Source: Nonomuraea rubra (GTDB lineage Bacteria > Actinomycetota > Actinomycetes > Streptosporangiales > Streptosporangiaceae). From it: a stretch of 64,000 nucleotides of DNA. This document shows positions 44,789-52,501 of this stretch, piece after piece. The number at the start of each line of letters is the position of its first letter. Position 1 is the first letter of the stretch. The stretch lies in assembly GCF_014207985.1 (NCBI RefSeq), contig NZ_JACHMI010000001.1, forward strand, positions 8,043,001 through 8,107,000, written 5' to 3'. A program made the translations under genes and the position numbers. The notes under the pieces were generated by a model. It saw only the letters and a program-made list of their open reading frames with translations, had not been told where the DNA came from and did not search any database.

Positions 44789-45703
44789 CTAGCTGATCTT
44801 GTTGATGAGGGCGGTCAGCTCGGCGAGCTCGCCGTCCTTCAGGTTCGACAGCGGCGGGCGCACGGGGCCGGCCGGGCGGCCGACGGCGGCCAGTCCCGCC
44901 TTGATGATCGAGACGGCGTAGCCCTTGGTACGGTCGCGGATGTCCAGGTACGGCAGCACGAACTCGCGGATGCGCCGGTAGACGGCCTCGCGGTCCTGGG
45001 CGCGGACGTCGGCGTAGAAGTCGAGGGCGTACTGCGGGACGAAGTTGAAGATCGCCGAGGAGTACGTGCTCATGCCGAGCTGCAGCAGCGGCAGCGCGAA
45101 CGTCTCGGCGGTGGGCAGGCCGCCGATGTAGGCCAGGCGGTCGCCGACGGAGGCGTAGATGCGGGTGAGGTTCTCGATGTTGCCGACGCCGTCCTTGAAG
45201 CCGATCAGCGTCTCGTTCCGCTCGGCCAGGGCCGCCACGGAGCGGTCGTTCAGCACGGCGTTGGCGCGGCTGTAGACGATCACGCCGAGGCCGCTGGCGC
45301 GGCAGACCGCGGAGACGTGCTCGACCAGGCCCTCCTGGCCGGCCTCCGTGAGGTACGGGGGCATGAGGAGGATGCCGTCGGCGCCGGCGGCCTCGGCCGC
45401 CCTGGCCTGGGCGACGGCGCTGGCGGTGCCGCCGGTGGCGGGGGCCATGACCGGGACCTTGCCGTTCACCTCGCTCACCGCGGCGCGGACCACCCGGTCG
45501 ATCTCCTCGGGGGTCAGCGAGAAGCCCTCGCCGGTGCCTCCCGCCGCGAACAGGCCGGCCACGGGGTACGAGCTCAGCCACGCCAGGTGGTCGCGGTAGG
45601 CCGCCTCGTCGAACTCCAGGTCCTGGGTGAAATGGGTGACGGGGAACGACAACAGACCGCTCTTGAGCTGTGTGGCGAGCTCCTGCGGGGAGTAATGGGG
45701 CAT
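44789..45703 (-). CDS. kdgD: 5-dehydro-4-deoxyglucarate dehydratase
   Basis: This 304-residue member of the DapA/NAL class I aldolase family converts 5-dehydro-4-deoxyglucarate to 2-oxoglutarate semialdehyde plus CO2. It shows the Schiff-base lysine in [29 protein letters not shown] and [15 protein letters not shown] 45703 has GAGGAG upstream. It is the first gene of the kdgD-gudD operon. The next enzyme (2-oxoglutarate semialdehyde dehydrogenase) is not in the window. The promoter region carries the GTATC-N4-GATAC dyad. Confidence 0.93.
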   Translation of the reverse strand: MPHYSPQELATQLKSGLLSFPVTHFTQDLEFDEAAYRDHLAWLSSYPVAGLFAAGGTGEGFSLTPEEIDRVVRAAVSEVNGKVPVMAPATGGTASAVAQARAAEAAGADGILLMPPYLTEAGQEGLVEHVSAVCRASGLGVIVYSRANAVLNDRSVAALAERNETLIGFKDGVGNIENLTRIYASVGDRLAYIGGLPTAETFALPLLQLGMSTYSSAIFNFVPQYALDFYADVRAQDREAVYRRIREFVLPYLDIRDRTKGYAVSIIKAGLAAVGRPAGPVRPPLSNLKDGELAELTALINKIS

Positions 45704-45813
45704 GGCGGACGCTCCTCGCTTCACTTGCGGCCGTGGGATTCTCCCGCACCGCCGGTAAGAACTGACGCCGACAGGCTAAGGAAGTGGGGCGATACTTGTC
45801 CAAGTGCGATTAT

Positions 45814-45827
45814 GTATCCGGCGATAC
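45814..45827. promoter_or_regulatory. LysR-type operator candidate upstream of kdgD
   Basis: GTATC-CGGC-GATAC is a perfect dyad 111 bp upstream of the kdgD start, and a further GATAC half-site lies at 45791-45795. The same dyad lies between lysR and tctC at 46768. A separate palindrome ACTTG-TC-CAAGT follows at 45794-45805. Confidence 0.55.
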
Positions 45828-45837
45828 CCACAGAGCA

Positions 45838-46755
45838 TCAACGCGCTTCCAGGTCCGGCAGCAGCTCCAGCACGCGGGCGAGCGCGGGGTTGGTGGACTC
45901 GCGGCTCCAGATGACGTGCAGCTCGACCGGCTCGCCGGTGCCCTCGTCGCCGTCCAGGGGGTCGCCGCCGCCGCGTACGAGGTCGCAGAAGGCGATGCCG
46001 TCCACGCCGAGCGAGCGCGCGCTCGCGGGTGCCAGCGCCACGCCCCGGCCGGCCGCGACGAGCAGCACGGCGGTGAGGATCTGGTGGACCTGCTGCTCGA
46101 TCCGGGGATGCGCGTTGGTCAGGAAGCGCACGGTCAGCTCGTGGAAGTAGCGTGACTGGACCGGGTTGTAGCTGATCACCGGCAGGCCGTCGAAGTCGTC
46201 GGGCGCCAGCGGCCGGCCGAGGTCGGCCAGCGGGTGGCCGAGCGGCACGGCGGCGCACAGCGGCTCGCGGAAGACGACGCGGGAGTCGAGCGTGTCGATG
46301 TCGAACGGCGGGCGGGCCAGGCCCAGGTCGAGCTCGCCGCGCAGCAGGCCGTCCACCTGACCGGCGGTCACCCGCTCGTGCAGGATGACGTCGATCTCCG
46401 GGAGCTGCTCCGACAGCCGCCGCAGCAGCGCGCCGAGCATGCTGATGGCCGAGACGGCGGTGAACCCCAGCCGTACGGTGCCCGCCGCGCCGCTGGCGAT
46501 CCGGCGCGCCCGGTCGCCGGCGGTGTCGACGAGGGAGAGCATGCGGCGGGCGTCGTCCAGGAATCCGCGGCCGGCGTCGGTGAGCACCACGCGCCGGTTG
46601 TCCCGTTCCAGCAGCGTCACGCCGATCACGCGCTCCAGCTTCTGGATGTGCCTGCTCAGCGGGGGCTGGGTCATGCGCAGCCGATCAGCGGCGCGACCGA
46701 AGTGCAGCTCCTCGGCGACCGCTACGAAAGCCCGGATCTGATCGAGTGTTAGCAT
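45838..46755 (-). CDS. LysR-family transcriptional regulator
   Basis: The protein has 305 residues. The N-terminal winged helix-turn-helix is LTLDQIRAFVAVAEELHFGR, then RLRMTQPPLSRHIQKLE. The effector-binding domain follows from about residue 90. It is placed between the kdgD-gudD operon (same strand, downstream) and the divergent tctCBA operon. A shared dyad in both promoter regions suggests it controls both, likely with an aldarate or a breakdown product as effector. ATG 46755. Confidence 0.93.
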   Translation of the reverse strand: MLTLDQIRAFVAVAEELHFGRAADRLRMTQPPLSRHIQKLERVIGVTLLERDNRRVVLTDAGRGFLDDARRMLSLVDTAGDRARRIASGAAGTVRLGFTAVSAISMLGALLRRLSEQLPEIDVILHERVTAGQVDGLLRGELDLGLARPPFDIDTLDSRVVFREPLCAAVPLGHPLADLGRPLAPDDFDGLPVISYNPVQSRYFHELTVRFLTNAHPRIEQQVHQILTAVLLVAAGRGVALAPASARSLGVDGIAFCDLVRGGGDPLDGDEGTGEPVELHVIWSRESTNPALARVLELLPDLEAR

Positions 46756-46767
46756 GATGCAGGAAGA

Positions 46768-46781
46768 GTATCACTCGATAC
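46768..46781. promoter_or_regulatory. LysR-type operator candidate between lysR and tctC
   Basis: GTATC-ACTC-GATAC starts 13 bp upstream of the lysR start, a normal position for autoregulation. CACTCGAT inside it is inverted relative to ATCGAGTG at 46741-46748 within the first lysR codons. The core dyad matches the copy upstream of kdgD. Confidence 0.55.
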
Positions 46782-46792
46782 CGAATTAAGCC

Positions 46793-46832
46793 TGGACAGG
46801 CATCGAGGCTGGTCCATAGTCTCCGGAGACTA
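46793..46832 (+). promoter_or_regulatory. tctC promoter with 16-bp perfect palindrome
   Basis: TGGACA (46793-46798) and CATAGT (46815-46820), 16 bp apart, fit a sigma-70-type promoter. The perfect palindrome TAGTCTCCGGAGACTA (46817-46832) covers the -10 and start region. It could be a repressor operator or a 5' hairpin. It lies 94 bp before the tctC start. Confidence 0.45.
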
Positions 46833-46926
46833 CAGAGCGGAAACCTTGCCGTAACCTTACGCAACCCCTTCACTCCGCTTCACGAAGATCCACGGGCGGC
46901 CCCCCGCCCGCATGAAGGAGAAGTCA

Positions 46927-47934
46927 ATGCCGACATCTCGGACAGCCCCCCGCCGCATCCTCCTGGGTGTCGTCGGCGCCGCCGCCGCGGTCGCGCTGAC
47001 CGCCTGTGGTGGTGTCAAGACAACCTCCTCCGGTGGCGGGGACGGCGAATATCCCACGGGCAACATCGAGTTCAGCGTGGGCGCCTCCGCAGGCGGCTCG
47101 ACCGACCTGATCACCCGTGCCCTGGCCCAGGGCATCGGCAAGGAGCTCGGCGTGTCGACCCCGGTGCTGAACAAGCCCGGCGCGAACGGCGCGCTGAACG
47201 CCAAGGAGCTCCAGTCGGCCAAGCCCGACGGCTACAAGATCGCCGTGCAGAACGCCTCGCTCTTCACGATCACGCCGCTCACGGTGTCGGCCGCCGAGGC
47301 CACGAAGATCGACTCGTTCGACGTCATCACCGGCATCTCCCGCGACGACTACGTCATGGCGACCAGCGCCCAGTCCGGCTACAAGTCGATCGACGACCTG
47401 AAGAAGGCCGGCAAGACCATCAGGTACGGCACCACCGGCGTCGGCACCGGCGCCCAGCTCGCCTCCGCGCTGACCTTCAAGTCGGCCGGCATCGAGGCCA
47501 CGGCCGTGCCGTTCGACGGCGGCGCCCCCAACCTGACCGCCCTGCTGGGCAACCAGGTGGACGTGTCCACCATGCAGATCGGCGAGGCCATCGAGAACAT
47601 CAAGGGCGGCAAGCTCGTCCCGCTCGCCGTCTTCTCGCAGGAGCGCATCCCGTACCTGCCGGACGTGAAGACGGCCAAGGAGCAGGGGTTCGACGTCCTG
47701 GTGACGCAGTACCGGTTCCTGACCGCGCCCAAGGGCACGCCGGAGAACGTCAAGACCAAGCTGCTCGACGCGGCCAAGAAGACGTTCGCCACGCCGGAGT
47801 ACAAGAAGTTCAACGAGGAGAACTCGCTCACCCCGATGGAGGTCTCCCCGCAGGAGGTCCTCACCTCGCTGCAGAACGACTCCACCACGTTCAAGGCGCA
47901 GCTCGACAAGTTCGGCATCAACCTCGCCGGTTGA
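46927..47934 (+). CDS. tctC: Tripartite tricarboxylate transporter substrate-binding lipoprotein (TctC)
   Basis: The protein has 335 residues. A lipoprotein signal (ALTACGG lipobox at about residue 27) is followed by the Bug/TctC fold (IEFSVGASAGGSTDLITRAL, VLNKPGANGALNA, GTTGVGTGAQLAS, VPFDGGAPNLTALLGNQVD). It binds a carboxylate and passes it to TctA/TctB. ATG 46927 has AAGGAG six bases upstream. It is the first gene of tctCBA-usp-gudD-like, and a strong hairpin follows it. The context suggests an aldarate such as glucarate or galactarate as substrate. Confidence 0.95.
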   Translation: MPTSRTAPRRILLGVVGAAAAVALTACGGVKTTSSGGGDGEYPTGNIEFSVGASAGGSTDLITRALAQGIGKELGVSTPVLNKPGANGALNAKELQSAKPDGYKIAVQNASLFTITPLTVSAAEATKIDSFDVITGISRDDYVMATSAQSGYKSIDDLKKAGKTIRYGTTGVGTGAQLASALTFKSAGIEATAVPFDGGAPNLTALLGNQVDVSTMQIGEAIENIKGGKLVPLAVFSQERIPYLPDVKTAKEQGFDVLVTQYRFLTAPKGTPENVKTKLLDAAKKTFATPEYKKFNEENSLTPMEVSPQEVLTSLQNDSTTFKAQLDKFGINLAG

Positions 47935-47940
47935 TGCGGG

Positions 47941-47969
47941 GGCGGCGGCCGGGCACCCCGGCCGCCGCC
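47941..47969 (+). terminator. 13-bp perfect stem hairpin between tctC and tctB
   Basis: GGCGGCGGCCGGG and CCCGGCCGCCGCC are perfect inverted repeats around a 3-nt loop, 6 bp after the tctC stop. There is no U-tract. In binding-protein operons such hairpins often block 3' decay or partly terminate, giving more binding protein than permease. Confidence 0.65.
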
Positions 47970-47998
47970 GTCGCCGGCACAAAGGAGTGTGCATAGCC

Positions 47999-48550
47999 AT
48001 GTCCGACCCCACGAAGCCGCCGGGCGCGGAGCCCGGGCAGGCCGCGGTCGCGATGGACCTGCAGGAGGAGGCCGACCGGCTCCAGGCGGAGCTGGAGGAG
48101 GCCAGGCCGCCGCACGCGGGCCCGATCTCGCAGATCGCCGCCGCGCTGGTGGCGCTCGCCGTCGGCGTCTTCGGTGCGGTCGGCTCGTACGCGCTCGGGC
48201 TCGGGCAGCTCACCCAGCCCGGCCCCGGCCTGTGGCCGTTCGCCATCAGCGTCGTCATCATCGTGCTGTCGGCGGTGCTCGTCGTCACGGGCCGCGGCCT
48301 CCAGGACACCGAGCGGTTCTCCCGCTCCAGCCTGATGACCGCGGTGGGCCTGGTGACGCTCGTCGGGCTGGCCGCGCTGCTGCCGGTGATCGGCTTCGAG
48401 GTCCCCTCGCTGCTGCTGATGTTCATCTGGCTGCGCTGGCTGGGCAAGGAGTCGTGGCGTTCCTCCATCGTGATCAGCGTCGGCGCCGTGGCCGCGTTCT
48501 ACGTGCTCTTCGTGCTGCTGCTGCAGATCCCGCTCCCCCGCCTCATCTGA
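47999..48550 (+). CDS. tctB: Tripartite tricarboxylate transporter small membrane subunit (TctB)
   Basis: The protein has 183 residues and four transmembrane helices (about 45-65, 75-98, 110-130, 150-180), preceded by a charged 40-residue cytoplasmic segment rich in Glu and Ala (MDLQEEADRLQAELEEARPP) that may be helical. The LGQLTQPGPGLWPF motif is typical of TctB. ATG 47999 is 11 bases after AAAGGAG. It is followed by tctA after 9 bp. Confidence 0.9.
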   Translation: MSDPTKPPGAEPGQAAVAMDLQEEADRLQAELEEARPPHAGPISQIAAALVALAVGVFGAVGSYALGLGQLTQPGPGLWPFAISVVIIVLSAVLVVTGRGLQDTERFSRSSLMTAVGLVTLVGLAALLPVIGFEVPSLLLMFIWLRWLGKESWRSSIVISVGAVAAFYVLFVLLLQIPLPRLI

Positions 48551-48559
48551 GAAAGTCAC

Positions 48560-50071
48560 ATGGACATCTCCCCGATCCTCGACGGTTTCGGCGTCGTCCT
48601 GGAGCCGACCAACCTGCTCTACTGCCTCATCGGCGTCATCATCGGCATGCTCATCGGCGTGCTGCCCGGCCTCGGGCCCGGCGCGACGATCGCCATCCTG
48701 CTGCCGATCACGTACGGCATCGGGCCCGTGTCGGCGATCATCATGCTGGCGGGCATCTTCTACGGCGCCCAGTACGGCGGCACGATCACCTCGGTCCTGC
48801 TCCGCCTGCCCGGCGAGGCGTCCTCCGTCGTCACCGTCTTCGACGGCTTCGCCCTGGCCAAGCAGGGCAAGGCAGGCACGGCCCTGGGCATCGCGGCCAT
48901 CGGCTCCTTCATCGGCGGCACGGTCTCGATCATCGGCCTGACGATCGTCGCGCCGGTCGTGGCCGGGTTCGCGCTCGACTTCGGGCCGCCCGAGTACGCC
49001 GCCCTGGGCATCCTCGGCGTGCTGCTGATCTCCTCGATCGGCAACGGCAACAAGCTCAAGGCCATCATCGCCGCCTGCATCGGCCTGCTGATCGCGACCG
49101 TGGGCCGCGACACGTTCACCGGCGCCGAGCGCTTCACCTTCGGCAGCCTGAACCTGGCCGAGGGCATCGACTTCATCCCGATCGCCATGGGCCTGTTCGG
49201 CCTCAGCGAGATCCTCTACAACCTGGAGGAGCGGCACAACCAGGTGCACTCGCCGGCCAAGGTCGGCAACGTGTGGCCGTCGCGCAAGGACCTCGGGCAG
49301 GCCAGTGGCGCGATCGGGCGCGGCTCGCTGATCGGGTTCGTGCTGGGCGTGCTGCCCGGCGGTGGCGCGGTGCTGTCGTCGCTGGCCGCGTACGCGCTGG
49401 AGAAGCGCCGCGCCAAGCGGCCCGAGCGGTTCGGCCAGGGCGCGGTCGAGGGCGTGGCCGCCCCGGAGACGGCCAACAACGCCGCCGCCACCTCCTCGTT
49501 CATCCCGCTGCTGACGCTCGGCATCCCGGCGAACGCCACGATGGCGCTGATCTTCGGCGCGCTGCTCATCCAGGGCATCCAGCCGGGGCCGCAGCTCGTC
49601 ACCGAGCACCCCGACGTGTTCTGGGGCGTCATCAACTCGATGTACATCGGGAACATCCTGCTGCTCATCATGAGCATCCCGATGGTGGGCGTGTTCGTGC
49701 GCATCCTGCGGGTGCGGCCGGCCATCATGGCCCCGATCACGGTGCTGATCACGCTGCTCGGCGCGTACACGGTGCGCAACCAGGTCTACGACATCTTCCT
49801 GGTGATCGTGTTCGGCGTGCTGGGGTATCTGATGAAGAAGTTCGGCTTCGAGCCGGGGCCCCTGGTGCTGGCGTTCGTGCTGGGCTCCATGATCGAGAGC
49901 TCGGCGCGGCAGGGGCTGCTCATCTACGGCGGCGACCCGACCGGCTTCCTCACCCGGCCGATCTCGGGGACGATCTTCGCCGTGATCGTGGTGGTGGCGG
50001 CCTGGCCGCTGATCCGCAAGGCGATACCCCGCAAGACATCCGCTGATCGTGTTGAGGAGAAGATCAAATGA
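48560..50071 (+). CDS. tctA: Tripartite tricarboxylate transporter large permease subunit (TctA)
   Basis: This 503-residue membrane protein of about 12 helices has the TctA signatures GVLPGLGPGATIAILLP, GIFYGAQYGGTITSVLLRLP, GIPANATMALIFGAL and GLLIYGGDPTGF. It forms the transport pathway, energised by an ion gradient. ATG 48560. The stop overlaps the start of the Usp gene (ATGA at 50068-50071), coupling a stress-type nucleotide-binding protein to the permease. Confidence 0.95.
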   Translation: MDISPILDGFGVVLEPTNLLYCLIGVIIGMLIGVLPGLGPGATIAILLPITYGIGPVSAIIMLAGIFYGAQYGGTITSVLLRLPGEASSVVTVFDGFALAKQGKAGTALGIAAIGSFIGGTVSIIGLTIVAPVVAGFALDFGPPEYAALGILGVLLISSIGNGNKLKAIIAACIGLLIATVGRDTFTGAERFTFGSLNLAEGIDFIPIAMGLFGLSEILYNLEERHNQVHSPAKVGNVWPSRKDLGQASGAIGRGSLIGFVLGVLPGGGAVLSSLAAYALEKRRAKRPERFGQGAVEGVAAPETANNAAATSSFIPLLTLGIPANATMALIFGALLIQGIQPGPQLVTEHPDVFWGVINSMYIGNILLLIMSIPMVGVFVRILRVRPAIMAPITVLITLLGAYTVRNQVYDIFLVIVFGVLGYLMKKFGFEPGPLVLAFVLGSMIESSARQGLLIYGGDPTGFLTRPISGTIFAVIVVVAAWPLIRKAIPRKTSADRVEEKIK

Positions 50072-50463
50072 CCATCCTCGTCGGGTACCTGCCCACACCC
50101 GAGGGCGAGGCCGCCGTCGACGCGGGCCTGCGCGAGGGCAAGCTGCGCGGGGAGCGCGTGATCATCGTGAACTCCCCGCGCCGCGGCGCCCCCATCGACG
50201 AGCACAAGATCGACGACGCCGCGGGCGCCGAGCTGCTGCGCCGGGCGCGGGAGGCGGGGGTGGACGCCGAGCTGCGCCAGCCGCTGCACGACGACGACCT
50301 GCCCGAGACCTTCGAGGCGCTGGTCAAGGAGACCGGCGCGTCGCTCGTCGTGATCGGGCTGCGGCACCGGTCGCTGGTGGGCAAGTTCATCATGGGCAGC
50401 GAGGCGCAGCGCATCCTCATGGAGTCGACCGTGCCCGTGCTGACCGTGAAGGCGGCCCAGTGA
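50068..50463 (+). CDS. Universal stress protein (UspA-like)
   Basis: The 131 residues have the Usp fold with a nucleotide-binding motif resembling G-x2-G-x9-G-S (GLRHRSLVGKFIMGSEAQRI), so ATP binding is plausible. Start ATG 50068 overlaps the tctA stop, and its own stop overlaps the GTG of the next gene. Being locked between a permease and a dehydratase suggests it regulates the transporter, as proposed for TeaD of the TRAP system TeaABC, rather than general stress. That is inference by analogy. Confidence 0.9.
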   Translation: MTILVGYLPTPEGEAAVDAGLREGKLRGERVIIVNSPRRGAPIDEHKIDDAAGAELLRRAREAGVDAELRQPLHDDDLPETFEALVKETGASLVVIGLRHRSLVGKFIMGSEAQRILMESTVPVLTVKAAQ

Positions 50464-51734
50464 GCCCTCGCGAAGCCGGCCGGATCAGCAGGGTCACCGT
50501 CACCCCGGTCGCCTTCCGCGACCCGCCCCTGCTCAACGTCGTGGGCGTGCACCAGCCGTACGTGCTGCGGGCCATCGTCCAGGTGCACACCGACGAGGGG
50601 CTCGTCGGCCTCGGCGAGACGTACGCCGACACGGCGCACGTGGGGCGGCTGGAGGCGGTGGCCGCCGCCCTGCCCGGCGCGGACGTCTTCGACCTGCACG
50701 CCCTGCGCCGCATCGTGACCGAGACGCTCGGCGCCTCCACGGGAGGTGCGGGCGCGAGCTTCGGCGGCATGCTGGAGGTCTCCAGCGCCGTGGACACCGT
50801 GGTGTCGCCCTTCGAGGTGGCGCTGCTCGACCTCCAGGGCAAGGCGCTCGGCCGGCCGGTGAGCGACCTGCTGGGCGGGGCCGTACGCGACCGCGTGCCG
50901 TACTCGGCGTACCTGTTCTACAAGTGGGCCGGCCACCCGGGCCACGACGAGGACACCTGGGGCGAGGGGCGCACGCCCGAGCAGATGGTCGCCCAGGCGC
51001 GGCGGATGATCGACGAGTACGGCTTCACCGCCGTCAAGCTCAAGGGCGGCGTGTACGAGCCGCGCCACGAGTTCGAGACCGTCGAGGCCCTGGCGGCGGC
51101 CTTCCCCGGCCATGCCCTGCGCATCGACCCGAACGGCGCCTGGACCGTCGAGACCTCGATCGAGGCGGCCGACCGGCTCTCCGGCGTGCTGGAGTACCTG
51201 GAGGACCCGACGCCCGGCATTCCCGGCATGGCCGAGGTCTCCAGGCACACCGACCTCCCCCTCGCCACGAACATGTGCGTGATCTCGTTCGAGCACCTCA
51301 AGCCGGCGGTCGCCGCGGACGCCGTGCAGGTCGTGCTGTCGGACCACCATCTGTGGGGCGGCCTGCGCCGCTCTGCGCTGCTGGGGGGCATCTGCGAGAC
51401 GTTCGGCATGGGGCTGTCCATGCACTCCAACTCGCACCTGGGGGTCAGCCTGGCCGCCATGACCCACCTGGCCGCCGCCACCCCGAACCTCACCTACGCC
51501 TGCGACACCCACTACCCGTGGAAGACGGAGGAGGTCGTCAAGCCGGGGGCACTGGAGTTCCGCGAGGGCGCCGTCGCCGTGCCCACCGGGCCCGGGCTCG
51601 GCGTCGAGCTGGACGAGGACGCGCTGGCCGCCCTGCACGAGCAGTACGTCCGGTGCGGGCAGCGGGGGCGCGAGGACACGGCGTACATGCGCTCGATCGT
51701 CCCGGACTTCACCCCGAACACGGCCCGCTGGTAG
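50460..51734 (+). CDS. Glucarate dehydratase-like enolase-superfamily enzyme
   Basis: The protein has 424 residues. It is related to gudD at 43457 but clearly diverged. The lysine base (AVKLKGGVYEP), metal ligands (RIDPNGAW, EYLEDPTPG, LATNMCV) and His region (LSMHSNSHLG) are kept, although the HSNNHFD of true GudD reads HSNSHLG here. The substrate could therefore differ (another aldarate or GudX-like role). GTG 50460 overlaps the Usp stop in GTGA. It is the last gene of the tct operon, so uptake and first dehydration of one substrate are encoded together. It converges with the gntR gene. Confidence 0.85.
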   Translation: MSPREAGRISRVTVTPVAFRDPPLLNVVGVHQPYVLRAIVQVHTDEGLVGLGETYADTAHVGRLEAVAAALPGADVFDLHALRRIVTETLGASTGGAGASFGGMLEVSSAVDTVVSPFEVALLDLQGKALGRPVSDLLGGAVRDRVPYSAYLFYKWAGHPGHDEDTWGEGRTPEQMVAQARRMIDEYGFTAVKLKGGVYEPRHEFETVEALAAAFPGHALRIDPNGAWTVETSIEAADRLSGVLEYLEDPTPGIPGMAEVSRHTDLPLATNMCVISFEHLKPAVAADAVQVVLSDHHLWGGLRRSALLGGICETFGMGLSMHSNSHLGVSLAAMTHLAAATPNLTYACDTHYPWKTEEVVKPGALEFREGAVAVPTGPGLGVELDEDALAALHEQYVRCGQRGREDTAYMRSIVPDFTPNTARW

Positions 51735-51774
51735 CAGGCCGGGCCCCGGCCCGGCCTGCGGACGACCCGGCGCG

Positions 51775-52491
51775 TCAGGGCGCCTGCAGCCTGGCCCGCG
51801 AGTTGGACAGGTGCAGGCGCATGGCCGCCCGCGCCGCCGCGGCGTCCTGCCCGGCGATGGCGCGGTAGATGTTCTCGTGCTCCAGCGTCACCCTCGTGAA
51901 GTGGGTGGCGTCGGAGACCGTGTAGACGTGCTCCAGCCGGGTCCGTGGCAGCATGATCATCATGGGGCCGAGCGACGTGAGCAGGTCGGAGTAGAACCGG
52001 TTGTTCGCGGCGAGCGCGATCTTGAGGTGGAACTCGAAGTCGGCCTCGACCGCGTTGCTCGGCTGCTCCCCGATCCGCCCGAGGTCGACCAGGGCCCGCT
52101 CGATCGCCTTGAGCTGCAGCTCCGTACGCCGCTCCGCCGCCAGCCCGGCCGCCTCCGTCTCGACCCCGATCCGGAAGTCGATCATGTCGAGGACGTCGCG
52201 ATGCGTGCGCACCTGCGACGCCTCCACGGAGAACGCCGTGGAGGCGGGCAGCGCCAGCACGAACGACCCGCGCCCCTGGAAGGTCTCGACGAGCCCGGCG
52301 GCCTGCAGCCGCGAGACGGCCTCGCGCACCACCGTGCGGCTGACCCCGAACTCCTGGATCAGCGACGACTCGGTGGGCAGCTTCTGCCCCGGCTGGATCT
52401 CGCCCGCCAGGATGCGGGCCTTGAGCCGCTCGACGAGCTCGTGCGCGAGCCCGCGACCGGTGTCGCGGTCGAGTCTCTGGTCGGGCGGCAC
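51775..52491 (-). CDS. GntR-family (FadR/FCD) transcriptional regulator
   Basis: The protein has about 238 residues. The N-terminal winged helix is LAHELVERLKARILAGEIQP, PTESSLIQEFGVSRTVVREA and VSRLQAAGLVETFQGRGSFV. The C-terminal FCD domain has the metal and ligand His residues in DFEFHLKIALAANNRF, TLEHENIYRAI and MRLHLSNSRARL. I used GTG 52491; TTG 52500 is an alternative. It is the last gene of the operon that begins with the tandem dehydratases and very likely represses it. Two TCGTATGAC boxes are found in front of that operon. Confidence 0.92.
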   Translation of the reverse strand: MPPDQRLDRDTGRGLAHELVERLKARILAGEIQPGQKLPTESSLIQEFGVSRTVVREAVSRLQAAGLVETFQGRGSFVLALPASTAFSVEASQVRTHRDVLDMIDFRIGVETEAAGLAAERRTELQLKAIERALVDLGRIGEQPSNAVEADFEFHLKIALAANNRFYSDLLTSLGPMMIMLPRTRLEHVYTVSDATHFTRVTLEHENIYRAIAGQDAAAARAAMRLHLSNSRARLQAP

Positions 52492-52501
52492 GGCGGACAA
52501 T

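Noticed and set aside
41667..45803. A single 1378-codon minus-strand frame from the NAD kinase to kdgD
   Set aside because: Only the last 285 codons resemble a protein (NAD kinase). The rest is antisense or out of frame to the DUF72, gudD and kdgD genes.
47918..50098. Minus-strand open frame across tctB and tctA
   Set aside because: Rich in His, Asp, Arg and Gln, with no motif; it is the complement of well-supported transporter genes.
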